A stretch of 64,000 nt of DNA from Chthoniobacteraceae bacterium. GTDB lineage: Bacteria > Verrucomicrobiota > Verrucomicrobiia > Chthoniobacterales > Chthoniobacteraceae. The notes under the pieces were generated by a model. The model had not been told where the DNA came from. It worked only from the letters and a program-made list of their open reading frames with translations, and did not search any database. The position numbers were made by a program, and so were the translations under genes. Positions 1 through 9,757 of this stretch are shown here, piece by piece (the first letter of the stretch is position 1; each line of letters begins with the position of its first letter). Location: positions 1 through 64,000 of the forward strand of contig CANJNZ010000007.1 in the NCBI GenBank assembly GCA_947476045.1, in the 5' to 3' direction.

Positions 1-126
1 ATCATCATGTTCGCCCAAAAACAAACAGCCATTTGCCCTATCGCCGCACTTCTTGCATCCAAAAGTCCAGTCGCCGCCCTCGCTCGTCTGACAAAAACAG
101 CCGCCCAGAAAACTTTCAGACGATCA

Positions 127-474
127 CCTCTTTAATCAGCGTTTCCTTATCTCAAAATACGGCTGACTGGCAGCATGACCTCCGATTCCAAGCCGGACAA
201 ACCGTCGGACGAACCAGCACCGGGAACGCGCTCCAACCGCGACGGCTTGGGAGCTATCGTTCGTGTGAAATGCGGGGCGCTCACGTATTCGCAAGTGAAC
301 GACGGGAAGTCCGGCTATCTTTCGCAGAGCACGCTGCCACTTTATTTCGGCCTCGGGGATGCGGAGAAAGTGGATCAAATCGAAGTAGTCTGGCCATCGG
401 GGAAAAAGACGCTGACTGGCCCGACCGACATCAACAAACTCATCACCATCATTGAAAAAACGAACGAACCCTGA
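127..474 (+). pseudogene. C-terminal ASPIC/UnbV-like domain fragment (CRTAC1-type)
   Basis: Reads ...YLKIRLTGS...RSNRDGLGAIVRV...YLSQSTLPLYFGLGDAEKVDQIEVVWPSGKK, typical of the ASPIC/UnbV domain; an in-frame TAA at about 133-135 precedes it, so the N-terminal part of the family is missing. Confidence 0.6.
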
Positions 475-527
475 CGCGCTCACATTCCGGCGGGCAAAAA
501 ATAGAACTTCCGGCATGTATCGGTAAA

Positions 528-1769
528 ATGCGATTTCGCCTTCACATCACCATTATCCTGATGCTGCTTGCAGCCGCAGCGGGTGCCGTGTTCGGTGTGA
601 TGTGGGCGCGCAGCAGAACATCGGGCACAGCCGCCGATGCTGTATCGCAACCAGCCCGCCCGATTGCCGCCAACCAGACGCCCGACGAACACGGTGTTTA
701 TCACGCGTATCCTGGGAACAACATTCAGGACCTCATCGAACTGGCGGCAAAGGACACTCGTAATAAGACAGTCCGCGTGCATAGCGGCACCTACCGTCCT
801 TTCCAGCACGGTCAGGCGATGATCTGGTTCAATCACAAGCATGATGGCATAACACTGGAGGCTGAGGGGGCGGTCATCTTAACCGCAGCAAATCCTGCCA
901 TCGCCGACTCCTCCCTCGAAACCTATCCGGCGGTCGTGAACCACGTGGTTTACTTTGGCGACGGCATCTCGCGCTCGACAGTGCTGCGCGGTTTCAAGAT
1001 CACTGGTGCCAATAACTTTGTCACACGCCAGACATTGCCGGGTCCCATTCAGCCTGAACGTGAACACGAAAAACTCAAAAACAGGGACTATGTGTTCTAC
1101 AAAGACGGTGGTGGGATCAAGATTTGGGGGCGTTCCTATCCCCTCATAGACCACGTGGAGATTTACGACAACTACACCAGCCCCTGTGGCGCTGCCATTG
1201 CCGTGCAAAACCTGGGCTTCATGGACAATGCTCCGCTCGTCAAAAACTCGATCTTTCGCAACAACCGCTCTCAGATCACCGGCTCAGCTATTGATCTTTT
1301 CTGGTCCGGCAACTCACTCGAACTCGAGAACTGCCTGTTCGTCAGTAACGTCTCCAATCGCGGCATCAATTTTTTCAAATTTCCAGCATACGGTTTCTCC
1401 GAGGAGAACGGATCTGGTGCGCTCACGGTCTTCCCCGGGAGCCGGGTCCGCGTTGAGCGATGCACATTTACTGGCAACTACAACGGCGTGGACGATCTCG
1501 CGAAGGGCAACATCTATCGCGACTGCATTTTCTGGAAGAATGACGCGAAGGGTGGAACCGCCCCTCTAGGACGCTACGAGATGGACACCGACGAAGCGAT
1601 GGTCGTCAATTGCTACTTCGGTGGCGCGACAACTAAAGCCGATCTACGCGGCACAATTGATAGAACCAAGAACACATTTGACGCGCCCGATCCGCAGTTC
1701 GACGTGCAATACGTGCCGCACGCCAAGGAATACGAAAAAGCTGGCTACCGCCCCATCGCACCTAAGTAG
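528..1769 (+). CDS. Membrane-anchored/secreted right-handed beta-helix (pectate-lyase-like) protein
   Basis: 413-aa ORF, N-terminal hydrophobic segment, NNIQDLIELAAKD..TVRVHSGTYR and repeated N-rich beta-helix turns. Confidence 0.75.
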   Translation: MRFRLHITIILMLLAAAAGAVFGVMWARSRTSGTAADAVSQPARPIAANQTPDEHGVYHAYPGNNIQDLIELAAKDTRNKTVRVHSGTYRPFQHGQAMIWFNHKHDGITLEAEGAVILTAANPAIADSSLETYPAVVNHVVYFGDGISRSTVLRGFKITGANNFVTRQTLPGPIQPEREHEKLKNRDYVFYKDGGGIKIWGRSYPLIDHVEIYDNYTSPCGAAIAVQNLGFMDNAPLVKNSIFRNNRSQITGSAIDLFWSGNSLELENCLFVSNVSNRGINFFKFPAYGFSEENGSGALTVFPGSRVRVERCTFTGNYNGVDDLAKGNIYRDCIFWKNDAKGGTAPLGRYEMDTDEAMVVNCYFGGATTKADLRGTIDRTKNTFDAPDPQFDVQYVPHAKEYEKAGYRPIAPK

Positions 1770-1807
1770 CTGCCAATGACGTAGGCTCTAATCGAGTTCC
1801 CGTTGTG

Positions 1808-3298
1808 CTAACCTTTCGCGAACAGACTCATCACCGGTTTTCCGAGGCCGTCCTTGGTTACGTAGAATGGGCGCTCTTCGACGGTGTAGGCGAGCTTTGG
1901 CGAGATGCCCATCGCGCGGTAGAGCGTGGCGTGGAGGTCGGTGATGCTCACGGGATCGCGCACGGTTTTGCACGGGCGCTCGTCCGCTGTCTCACCGAAG
2001 ACGTGCCCACGTTTTATCCCGCCGCCGAAGAGCAGCACGCTGCCGGCTTCCGTGAAGTGTCTGTGCATCCCATAGTGAATGGGCTGCTGGATGCGGTCAG
2101 GCACGCGGGCCTGATCGCGCTGCCTCGCGCCGTCGCGGCCTTCCACCATCATGTCGCGCGAAAATTCGCTCGCAAGCACGACGAGCGTGCGGTCAAGCAG
2201 GCCGCGCTCTTCGAGATCGAGGACGAGCTGTGCGATAGGCGCATCAATCATCTTCTTCATGCTCACGAGCCGCGCGTGTCCGTTCTCGTGCGTGTCCCAA
2301 TTCAGAAACGGAATGTATTCCGTCGTCACCTCGATGAAACGCGCGCCCACTTCCGTCAGTCGACGTGCGAGCAGGCAGCCGAGGCCGAAGCGCCCGATGG
2401 TGTTCGATTCATAGCCGCCCTCGGTGTCGCTCTTTTTGGCTGCATCGAGTTTCATTGGATCGAAACTGGCGGGCACGTATTTCGCGACCGATTCCTTGGG
2501 TTCGAGTGAAAGGTCGAATGCCTTCGCGGCGGGCGAGCTGAGCAGACGGTGCGCGTTGTCCATCGCGCGAAGAAATGAATCGCGCTGATCCGCGCTGCCA
2601 TGCTGGCCGATGGGGCTGGCGTCGAGCAGGCGGCGGTAAAATTTGTCGCGATTTTCAAAGCGGCCGGGCGTCATGCCTGCGGGCGGCTGCACGGCGCGGA
2701 CGGCATCGTGAGGGAAGGGGATGTTGAACGGCCCATGCTCGCTGCCGAGAAACCCCGCCGTCGTGAACGCTTTCAATTCTTCCGACTCACCGAGATCAAA
2801 GCGCTGCCCGATATTGATGAACGCAGGCACCGCCGGATTGCGAGGGCCAAGCGTCTTCGCCATGAACGCGCCGATGTGTGGCGCTGCCACCGACTGCGGC
2901 GGCACGTAGCCGGTGTGCCAGTTGAATTGATGCCGCGAGTGCAGGATGAAACCGAGATCCTCCGCCATCGCCGAGTGGATGACGGTGCCTCGATCCATGA
3001 CCGCTGCGATTTTCTCCAGCCCCTCGGAAAAACGCAGTCCGTCCACCGCAGTCGGGATGCTCGGGAAGGTCGAGAGCACGCTGTTCGGATCCATGCCGCT
3101 TTCAAAAGGTGCATAGCGTTTCGGATCAAACGTCTCCGTATGCGCCATGCCGCCGCCCATCCAGAGCACGATGATCGTATCCGCAGTGGGTGCGATATTT
3201 TCCAGCTCGCCAGCGGCGAAAAGTCGCGGCGCACGAGCGGCGAGAGCGCCGAGTGTGGCGGCGGATGCGGTTTTCAAAAAGTCGCGGCGTGTCGTCAT
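1808..3298 (-). CDS. DUF1501 domain-containing protein (Tat signal)
   Basis: Start reset to MTTRRDFLKTASAATLGALAARAPRLF (Tat motif); contains MGGGMAHTETFDPK and LVVLASEFSRD; follows a PSD1 gene. Confidence 0.88.
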   Translation of the reverse strand: MTTRRDFLKTASAATLGALAARAPRLFAAGELENIAPTADTIIVLWMGGGMAHTETFDPKRYAPFESGMDPNSVLSTFPSIPTAVDGLRFSEGLEKIAAVMDRGTVIHSAMAEDLGFILHSRHQFNWHTGYVPPQSVAAPHIGAFMAKTLGPRNPAVPAFINIGQRFDLGESEELKAFTTAGFLGSEHGPFNIPFPHDAVRAVQPPAGMTPGRFENRDKFYRRLLDASPIGQHGSADQRDSFLRAMDNAHRLLSSPAAKAFDLSLEPKESVAKYVPASFDPMKLDAAKKSDTEGGYESNTIGRFGLGCLLARRLTEVGARFIEVTTEYIPFLNWDTHENGHARLVSMKKMIDAPIAQLVLDLEERGLLDRTLVVLASEFSRDMMVEGRDGARQRDQARVPDRIQQPIHYGMHRHFTEAGSVLLFGGGIKRGHVFGETADERPCKTVRDPVSITDLHATLYRAMGISPKLAYTVEERPFYVTKDGLGKPVMSLFAKG

Positions 3299-3300
3299 GT

Positions 3301-6093
3301 TCAGCGGATGAGTTGGAATTCGGGAAGGTTCACGAGCGACCAGAGGAAGTCTGCGAGCACTTCGGGTGCGGGCTGTGAGCCGAGGAGTTCGAGCGCGATT
3401 TTCCGCTCGGTCGCGCCCGGCGGTCGGCAGAGAGACGAGAGGTAAGTGCGATCCAGCCACGCGCCGGAATCACGTGCGGCGTCGGCTGCGGTTTTGCTGG
3501 CGATGTTTTCCAGCGTGCTGTTGAGCGTCGTGCCGTTGGTGAGTTCCAGCGCCTGCAACGTGGTGGCGACGCTCGCGCGAGCGGGGATGACGATCTCACG
3601 GTTCGGACGGTCGAGCGCTACTTGCAGTGGATTGGCGGCACGGAGCGCAGCGCGGATTTTTCCGGCGTGCGCGGCGGTGCTCACGGCGGGGCTGAGCGAG
3701 CCGCCAAGTTCGACCGGGATGTTTGCGTAATCCTTGCGCGTGATCGGATCGAGTCCGGGGCCTTCGTCCACTGGCGTGACTCCGGGCGGGAGCGGCTGCG
3801 CCGTCGCCCAGTCCGCCTCGGAAACTGTAGTGCCGCCCCACACGCCTTCGGGATTGCGCCGCACGCGCCACGTTTCGTCGCTCACGATCTGGAGCGCGTC
3901 CGCTTTTTCGGGAAACACGCAGCGGAGATAGAATGCGAAGCCGCTTGTCCGGTTGAGGTGAGTTCTCGCACCTGGATATTTGTCCTGCTCGCCGGAACTC
4001 ACGTATTTTCCCGTGTGGCTGGAAACGTTGACGGCGATCAAGTTTTCCCCGGCGACGAGCAGTGGACGGAGATCATACACGGCAACTAGATCGCTGCGGA
4101 AATCGTCGTGCAAAACAGACTTCACCTCCTGCCCGTTGACGCGAACTGAAAATCCCTGACTCGCGAGGGCTGTGGCGAACGCCGTTTGTGGAACTTTCTC
4201 CAAAGTGATCCGTTTACGGAAAATCACACGATGCCGGTCGCTCTCCGGTAGCACATGATTGGTCCCAAGCTCAACCGGCGGACGCGGTGCTGTGGCTGCC
4301 GTTAGTTTTTGCTGCGCCGCCGTGAGCGCTGCCACGGCTGGCTCCAGTGCCGCACGGGCCTGCTCGATTGCCGCGCCACCCTCGGTAATCGCCGCCGCCA
4401 TTTTTGCCTGCGCATCGGCGAGTGTTTTCGTCGCCGTGTCGAGCTGCGTTCGCGCCTCCTTGAGTGCTGCGCGCTGCGGGCCGAGTTCCACCGGTTCGTT
4501 TGTCCAGACCCACTTCGGCATCTGCAAACCGCCAACGATTCCCGAGGCGGCGAAATCAAACTCCAATGAAGATGGCAGCCGCGCCCACTCGCCGCCCAGC
4601 GTGCTGAGCGCATCGCTGAACTGCTCCGCCGTGAGCCGCCGTGTGAGCGGGCCGCGAAAGACGAACTCTTCCTTTTCCCTCGGCCCCTCGACTGTCGGCA
4701 GTTGATACGTGCGCGAAGTGCAGATCGTTTCGATGGTGTGCTTCAAATCGTAGTGATGTGCGACGAGATCCTCCGCGAGCCAGTCGAGCAGGTCACGGTT
4801 CCACGCGGGCTTTTCCATGTCGTCGAGCGGCTCCACGAGTCCGCGCCCCATCAAGCGCGCCCACAAACGATTCACGATGGTGCTCGCGAGCCGTCCGTCC
4901 TTGGGGCTGGTGATGATTTCTGCGAGTCGTTTCAGACGATCGGGCTTCGCGGCCTTTCCATCGAGCGCGCCAATTTCTGGATACAAAAAACGCGCCGCCG
5001 CTTTCTTACCGGTCGGCTTGTCGCAATGGATGAGTTCCATCGTTTCGTCGGCATAAATCGCCGCGAGTCCATAGGCGTCGGCGAGCGACCAGTCGTTGAC
5101 AAAGCTGTCGTGGCAGCTCGCGCATTTCAAATTCACGCCGAGAAAAACCTGCGAGACGTTCTGGGCCGCTTGCATCGGCGGTAGCATGGAGGCGTTCACA
5201 TTTCCGCGCCAGATGATGCCGTGCGTGAAGCCCTCGCTGTCCTGCGTCGGATTCACCAGTTCGGCTACGAAACGGTCATACGGTTTGTTTTCCACCAGCG
5301 CGCGGTGCAGCCATCCGCTGATTTGTTTGCGCCCGCCATCAATGAAGCCCGCACCTTTATAGTCGTTTCGCAGCAGGTCGTTCCAAAACGTGAGCCAGTG
5401 ATCTGCGTAGTTGCTTTTGTCGGCGAGCAGCGTGCCCACGAGTTTTGCGCGCTTGTCCGCTGCGTTGTCGGCGAGAAAGGCGTCCAGTTGTTCCGGCGTC
5501 GGGAGAAGTCCGACGACATCGAGCCACACACGGCGTGCAAACGTGCGGTCGTCTACGGCATTTGGAAAACTCGTGCCCTTTTCCGCAAAGTAGCGCGAGA
5601 GAATATCGTCAATCGGATGCACGCTCGGTCGCTCTGGCAGCGTGACCGTGCGCGGATACAAATTTTGCGGCTGCGGTTTGGCGAAGGTAATCCCCGCCGG
5701 CCACGCCGCACCCTGATCAATCCACGCGCGCAGCAAACCCACCTGCTCAGCAGTCCACTTCGTTCCTTTCTTCGGCATCGCTGTTTCGGGATCGAGCCCC
5801 GACACCGCCTCGACAATCAGACTCTGTGCGCTCTTTCCAGCCACTGCCGCAACGCCCGTGTCGCCGCCTTTCAAAAACGATTCACGCGTCTCGATGCTCA
5901 GCCCGCCCTTGTCCTTCCCCTTAGCGTGGCACTTGATGCACGTGGCTTCGAAAAGAGGTTTGATTTCCTTTTCAAAATCCACCGCGCGTGCGGCTGGTGG
6001 CGGCAGTTTCTCCGCTAGCGTCGGCGATAATTCTGCTAACGCCGGGAGCGCGGACAGCAGGAAAACCGGGAGCAGGACGGAAAGCAGCTTCAT
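3301..6093 (-). CDS. PSCyt1/DUF1549/DUF1553 (PSD1) protein with inserted coiled-coil and jelly-roll-like region
   Basis: 930 aa; signal peptide, CIKCH haem motif, RRVWLDVVGLLPTPEQLDAFL, IVNRLWARLMGRGLVEPLDDM. Confidence 0.9.
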   Translation of the reverse strand: MKLLSVLLPVFLLSALPALAELSPTLAEKLPPPAARAVDFEKEIKPLFEATCIKCHAKGKDKGGLSIETRESFLKGGDTGVAAVAGKSAQSLIVEAVSGLDPETAMPKKGTKWTAEQVGLLRAWIDQGAAWPAGITFAKPQPQNLYPRTVTLPERPSVHPIDDILSRYFAEKGTSFPNAVDDRTFARRVWLDVVGLLPTPEQLDAFLADNAADKRAKLVGTLLADKSNYADHWLTFWNDLLRNDYKGAGFIDGGRKQISGWLHRALVENKPYDRFVAELVNPTQDSEGFTHGIIWRGNVNASMLPPMQAAQNVSQVFLGVNLKCASCHDSFVNDWSLADAYGLAAIYADETMELIHCDKPTGKKAAARFLYPEIGALDGKAAKPDRLKRLAEIITSPKDGRLASTIVNRLWARLMGRGLVEPLDDMEKPAWNRDLLDWLAEDLVAHHYDLKHTIETICTSRTYQLPTVEGPREKEEFVFRGPLTRRLTAEQFSDALSTLGGEWARLPSSLEFDFAASGIVGGLQMPKWVWTNEPVELGPQRAALKEARTQLDTATKTLADAQAKMAAAITEGGAAIEQARAALEPAVAALTAAQQKLTAATAPRPPVELGTNHVLPESDRHRVIFRKRITLEKVPQTAFATALASQGFSVRVNGQEVKSVLHDDFRSDLVAVYDLRPLLVAGENLIAVNVSSHTGKYVSSGEQDKYPGARTHLNRTSGFAFYLRCVFPEKADALQIVSDETWRVRRNPEGVWGGTTVSEADWATAQPLPPGVTPVDEGPGLDPITRKDYANIPVELGGSLSPAVSTAAHAGKIRAALRAANPLQVALDRPNREIVIPARASVATTLQALELTNGTTLNSTLENIASKTAADAARDSGAWLDRTYLSSLCRPPGATERKIALELLGSQPAPEVLADFLWSLVNLPEFQLIR

Positions 6094-6205
6094 GTGGATT
6101 ACCTATTCCGCGAAATCGCTGAAGTATTCCATTTGTTTTTGCGCGCGGCTTTTACTGCACTGCTTGAATTCCTGCGCCGGTTCCGATTAGAAACTCTCAC
6201 TCCAC

Positions 6206-7603
6206 ATGACCAATTCAGGACTCGCGATTCCGGCTCCAAAGATCACTCCCGTTCTTGATGAAGCATTTCGCCCTGCTATTTTGGCGAATCGCGCATTTCT
6301 TGCCGCAGTCAGGGCGTCGGGAAAAGGGCAGGCCATCCTGCTGGCGATTGAGCAGACCGATGGCTCGGTGTTTTATTTTGCGACGGAGATTTTTGCCGAT
6401 GGTGCGCCAGGTGCGGCGGGCAATTTTGTTTATGTCGAGCGGCTGGTGAAGTTCCTTTTGTGGAGTTGGGGCGGTTGGCGTGTTTATCTCGACGGCCCGC
6501 AGGCACTCGGTGATCAACTGGCAAATCACTTTCGCAAAACGGCCGCTGGCAAGTTCGACTCGCACATCATCGGAGAGAAAATTTACGATCATCCCATCGA
6601 GGTCGTCGTCACGCATGAACTGCCGCCGCCACGCGCTGTGACCAAACCGCTCGGGCGTCATCTTGACGGCTGCCGCATCGGTTTCGATCTCGGCGGCAGC
6701 GATCGCAAAGTGGCCGCGGTGATGGATGGCAAGGTGGTGTTCAGCGAAGAGACTGTGTGGGATCCATATTTTCATCCCGACCCGCAGTATCACTTCGACG
6801 GCATCATGGATTCGCTGCGCAAGGCGGCGGTGCATTTGCCGCGTGTGGACGCCATCGGTGGCAGCTCAGCGGGTTGTTACGTGAACAATCGTGTAAAGGT
6901 CGCCTCGCTGTTTCGAGGTGTGCCGGCGGATGTCTTCGGCAAACGCGTGCGCGATATGTTTCTCGATGTTCAAAAGGCGATGGGCGGCGTGCCGCTGGAA
7001 GTCGTCAATGATGGCGAAGTCACCGCGCTTGCAGGCTCGATGTCGCTCGGAAAAAACGCGGTGCTTGGCCTCGCATTCGGCACAAGCCTCGCAGCGGGCT
7101 ACGTCACACGCGACGGCAGCATCACTTCGTGGCTCAACGAACTCGCCTTCTGCCCCGTGGACTACAATCCCGCCGCGACGCGCGATGAGTGGAGCGGCGA
7201 TTACGGAGTGGGCGCGCAGTATTTTTCGCAGCAGGCCGTCGGTCGCCTGATGCCCGCCGCCGGGATCGACGTGGATTCCAAAATACCGCTGCCGGAAAAA
7301 CTGAAGCACGTGCAGTCACTCATGGCTGAGGGCGACGCGCGCGCGCGGAAGATTTACCAGACCATCGGCACGTATCTCGGCTACACCATCGCGCACTACA
7401 CGAGCTTCTATGATTTTGATCACGTGCTCATTCTCGGTCGTGTGACCAGCGGTGAAGGCGGCGATGTCATTCTCTCCGGCGCCAAGGAAGTGCTGGGCGC
7501 AGAGTTCCCGGAACTCGCCGCGCGCATCGCATTCCACACACCGGATGAAAAAGACAAGCGCCACGGCCAGGCAGTAGCCGCAGCAAGCCTGCCGCAAATC
7601 TGA
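6206..7603 (+). CDS. ROK-family (sugar kinase-like) protein with extra N-terminal domain
   Basis: GCRIGFDLGGSDRKVAAVMDGKVVFSEET, VDAIGGSSAG, LGLAFGTSLAAGYV. Confidence 0.75.
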   Translation: MTNSGLAIPAPKITPVLDEAFRPAILANRAFLAAVRASGKGQAILLAIEQTDGSVFYFATEIFADGAPGAAGNFVYVERLVKFLLWSWGGWRVYLDGPQALGDQLANHFRKTAAGKFDSHIIGEKIYDHPIEVVVTHELPPPRAVTKPLGRHLDGCRIGFDLGGSDRKVAAVMDGKVVFSEETVWDPYFHPDPQYHFDGIMDSLRKAAVHLPRVDAIGGSSAGCYVNNRVKVASLFRGVPADVFGKRVRDMFLDVQKAMGGVPLEVVNDGEVTALAGSMSLGKNAVLGLAFGTSLAAGYVTRDGSITSWLNELAFCPVDYNPAATRDEWSGDYGVGAQYFSQQAVGRLMPAAGIDVDSKIPLPEKLKHVQSLMAEGDARARKIYQTIGTYLGYTIAHYTSFYDFDHVLILGRVTSGEGGDVILSGAKEVLGAEFPELAARIAFHTPDEKDKRHGQAVAAASLPQI

Positions 7604-7695
7604 TTGGTGGCGATCTGTTGCGCGCGAGGACGCATCCTTCGTGCTTGTATTGGCCGAGTGCGGGCTTTAGGCAGCGGCGCATGTGCACATCTCCT

Positions 7696-8757
7696 ATGGA
7701 ACTAAAGTCCGTGTCTCGCTTTGCCTCTCTACTCACCCGGGCATCCGCAATTTTTCTAGCACTCCTGGCTCCGTGTGGCTGGGCAGATGAGAAGCCAGCC
7801 GTGGGACTGATTCCGCATGCGCAGCAGGCGCTGGTGATTGATGGGAAACTTGACGAATGGAAGGGCGCATTCGTCACGCCGCTGAATGCGACGCACCCGG
7901 ATGTGATGAACCGGGCGACGCTGGTTTCCTATCTTTGGGACGAGCAGGCGCTCTACGTCGGAGTGCGTGCACTGGATACAAATCCCACGCACACCGCAGG
8001 CGATAATGCGCTCTATGATGGGGACGCGATTGAATTTTATTTCGACACGCGGCAGGGCGAGGAGCTTGGCGGGAAGAGTTGGGCGCCGGGGACGCTGCAC
8101 GCTTTTTTCACCGCGATCACCGGCAAGGAAATCAAACCCCGTTTCCGTGTCCGCGACATGCCCGCGTTTAAGGGTCTCGTTTTGCAAGGAGTGGAACTGG
8201 CTGCTGTGAAAACGGACAACGGCTACACGATGGAATTCAAACTGCCATGGGCAAATTTTCCCAATATGAAACCAAAAGTGGACATGCCGCTCGGCATAGA
8301 CATCGAGATGGGGAGCGCGGACGGTGCGCGACGTGTGCACAGGACGTTTGCCTACAGTTCGCCGACGAGCGTGGGCACGCCATCGACGCATGGCCGCGTG
8401 ATGCTCGTGGACAAAGTGGATACGGCAAATGTGAAAGCATTCAGCCGTGCGCTCATGCCATTCGATGCGCAGGTGCCGGGGAATTACGGACGGATTTACG
8501 GCGTCGCGTGCATTTCGCCGACCATCGCGGACGTGGTGACGAAAGTGGATGCGTTGCTGAAGGATTCCACCGGCAAGACGAGGAAGAAAATCGAGAACGC
8601 AGGAATCAGCACAGTGGGTGATGCCATGCGAATCTGGCGCGGGGAATGGGAGACGTTCGATCTGCCAAACGGAACTTACACACTGTCGCTGACCGCCCGC
8701 GATGCGGAGGGGCACATCATCGTCGAGCGCAGTCTGCCGGTTCTGCTGGAGCAGTGA
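7696..8757 (+). CDS. Secreted CBM9-like (carbohydrate-binding family 9-like) protein
   Basis: ALVIDGKLDEWKGAFVTPL...YLWDEQALYVGVRALD...ALYDGDAIEFYFDTR; start uncertain (open ORF from 7618). Confidence 0.75.
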   Translation: MELKSVSRFASLLTRASAIFLALLAPCGWADEKPAVGLIPHAQQALVIDGKLDEWKGAFVTPLNATHPDVMNRATLVSYLWDEQALYVGVRALDTNPTHTAGDNALYDGDAIEFYFDTRQGEELGGKSWAPGTLHAFFTAITGKEIKPRFRVRDMPAFKGLVLQGVELAAVKTDNGYTMEFKLPWANFPNMKPKVDMPLGIDIEMGSADGARRVHRTFAYSSPTSVGTPSTHGRVMLVDKVDTANVKAFSRALMPFDAQVPGNYGRIYGVACISPTIADVVTKVDALLKDSTGKTRKKIENAGISTVGDAMRIWRGEWETFDLPNGTYTLSLTARDAEGHIIVERSLPVLLEQ

Positions 8758-8773
8758 GGCGTGTCTGCGTGTG

Positions 8774-9232
8774 CTATTTCGCCGCCGCAGCTTCTGGTAA
8801 TTTCGCCGACTGCCACGCAAGGAAGCGCCACTGGCCTTTCTCCTCGCGCCAGACGGCGAGGTAGCTGAGCAGCATTTCCATTTCACCATCAGCCCTCGCG
8901 ACTTTGATGCGTGTGCGTCCGCTCATCAGTGCGATGCCCGGTGCTGGGAAGGAAAAACTCCGTTCCACATACTCCCACGCGATATATTTCAAACGGCCAG
9001 CCGCGAGGGCATCCATGAAGGACGCCTTCGTGTCCACATTGCCGCTGGAGTGCGCGTAGCGGAGTTCATCGGAAAAAAGCGCGTCGAGCTTCGTGCGGTC
9101 GCTCGCGAGTGTGGCGGCTACGCGTGCGTCATCTGCTGTCTGCAAGGTTGCGGTGCGCGTTTCATCCGCGGCGCGGAGCGGGACGAATGCGATGGCGAAG
9201 ACAGACAGCAGACGGAGTAGGATGGATTTCAT
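8774..9232 (-). CDS. Secreted NTF2/SnoaL-like (DUF4440-type) protein
   Basis: LASDRTKLDALFSDELRYAHSSGNVDTKASFMDAL...ALMSGRTRIKV...WREEKGQWRFLAWQSAKL. Confidence 0.8.
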   Translation of the reverse strand: MKSILLRLLSVFAIAFVPLRAADETRTATLQTADDARVAATLASDRTKLDALFSDELRYAHSSGNVDTKASFMDALAAGRLKYIAWEYVERSFSFPAPGIALMSGRTRIKVARADGEMEMLLSYLAVWREEKGQWRFLAWQSAKLPEAAAAK

Positions 9233-9286
9233 GATAGCGACGCTGGCAGGATTTGTGGTGCTGGGGAAATCATTCGCGCCGCGAAG

Positions 9287-9679
9287 TCAGTGAACGATGG
9301 GCGATGTGTTTTGTGGAGGCGCTTGTGACGGAGGGAAGTAGCAGTGAATCGCGTCTTCGGTGAATTTCGTTTTCAATCCGAAATGTGAAAATGCGAAGAC
9401 ACCGAGGGTGAACGCACACAAAGCCAGATAGCGCTTGAGGGATTTCCGGAAATCGTGGGCGCGAATGTAAAAGCCGAACCAAACGGCGACTGAGATCGCG
9501 ATTCCAAATGTCCATGTCTGCGACACATCCCATGAGCAGGAGAAGCAGGTTTTAAAAAACGCGACCAAAACCATGCCGGGACAAAAAATGAAAACTGAGG
9601 CGGCAATCAGAATGAGAACGACAACAAGCAAAAGTTCACCACCAGTGCTGCTTTGCTTCTTTTGGGTTTGTTCGTTCAC
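9287..9679 (-). CDS. Hypothetical membrane protein
   Basis: 130 aa, several hydrophobic segments. Confidence 0.5.
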   Translation of the reverse strand: MNEQTQKKQSSTGGELLLVVVLILIAASVFIFCPGMVLVAFFKTCFSCSWDVSQTWTFGIAISVAVWFGFYIRAHDFRKSLKRYLALCAFTLGVFAFSHFGLKTKFTEDAIHCYFPPSQAPPQNTSPIVH

Positions 9680-9757
9680 AGTGAAATTGTGTTTAGCGGC
9701 TAATCCCGTTCGGAAATCGCGGGCACTCTGGGCTTCGTCTCTCCATATGAGCGAAGG

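Noticed and set aside
7756-8889. ORF 7756..8889 (-)
   Set aside because: Antisense shadow of the CBM9-like gene with R/H-rich composition.
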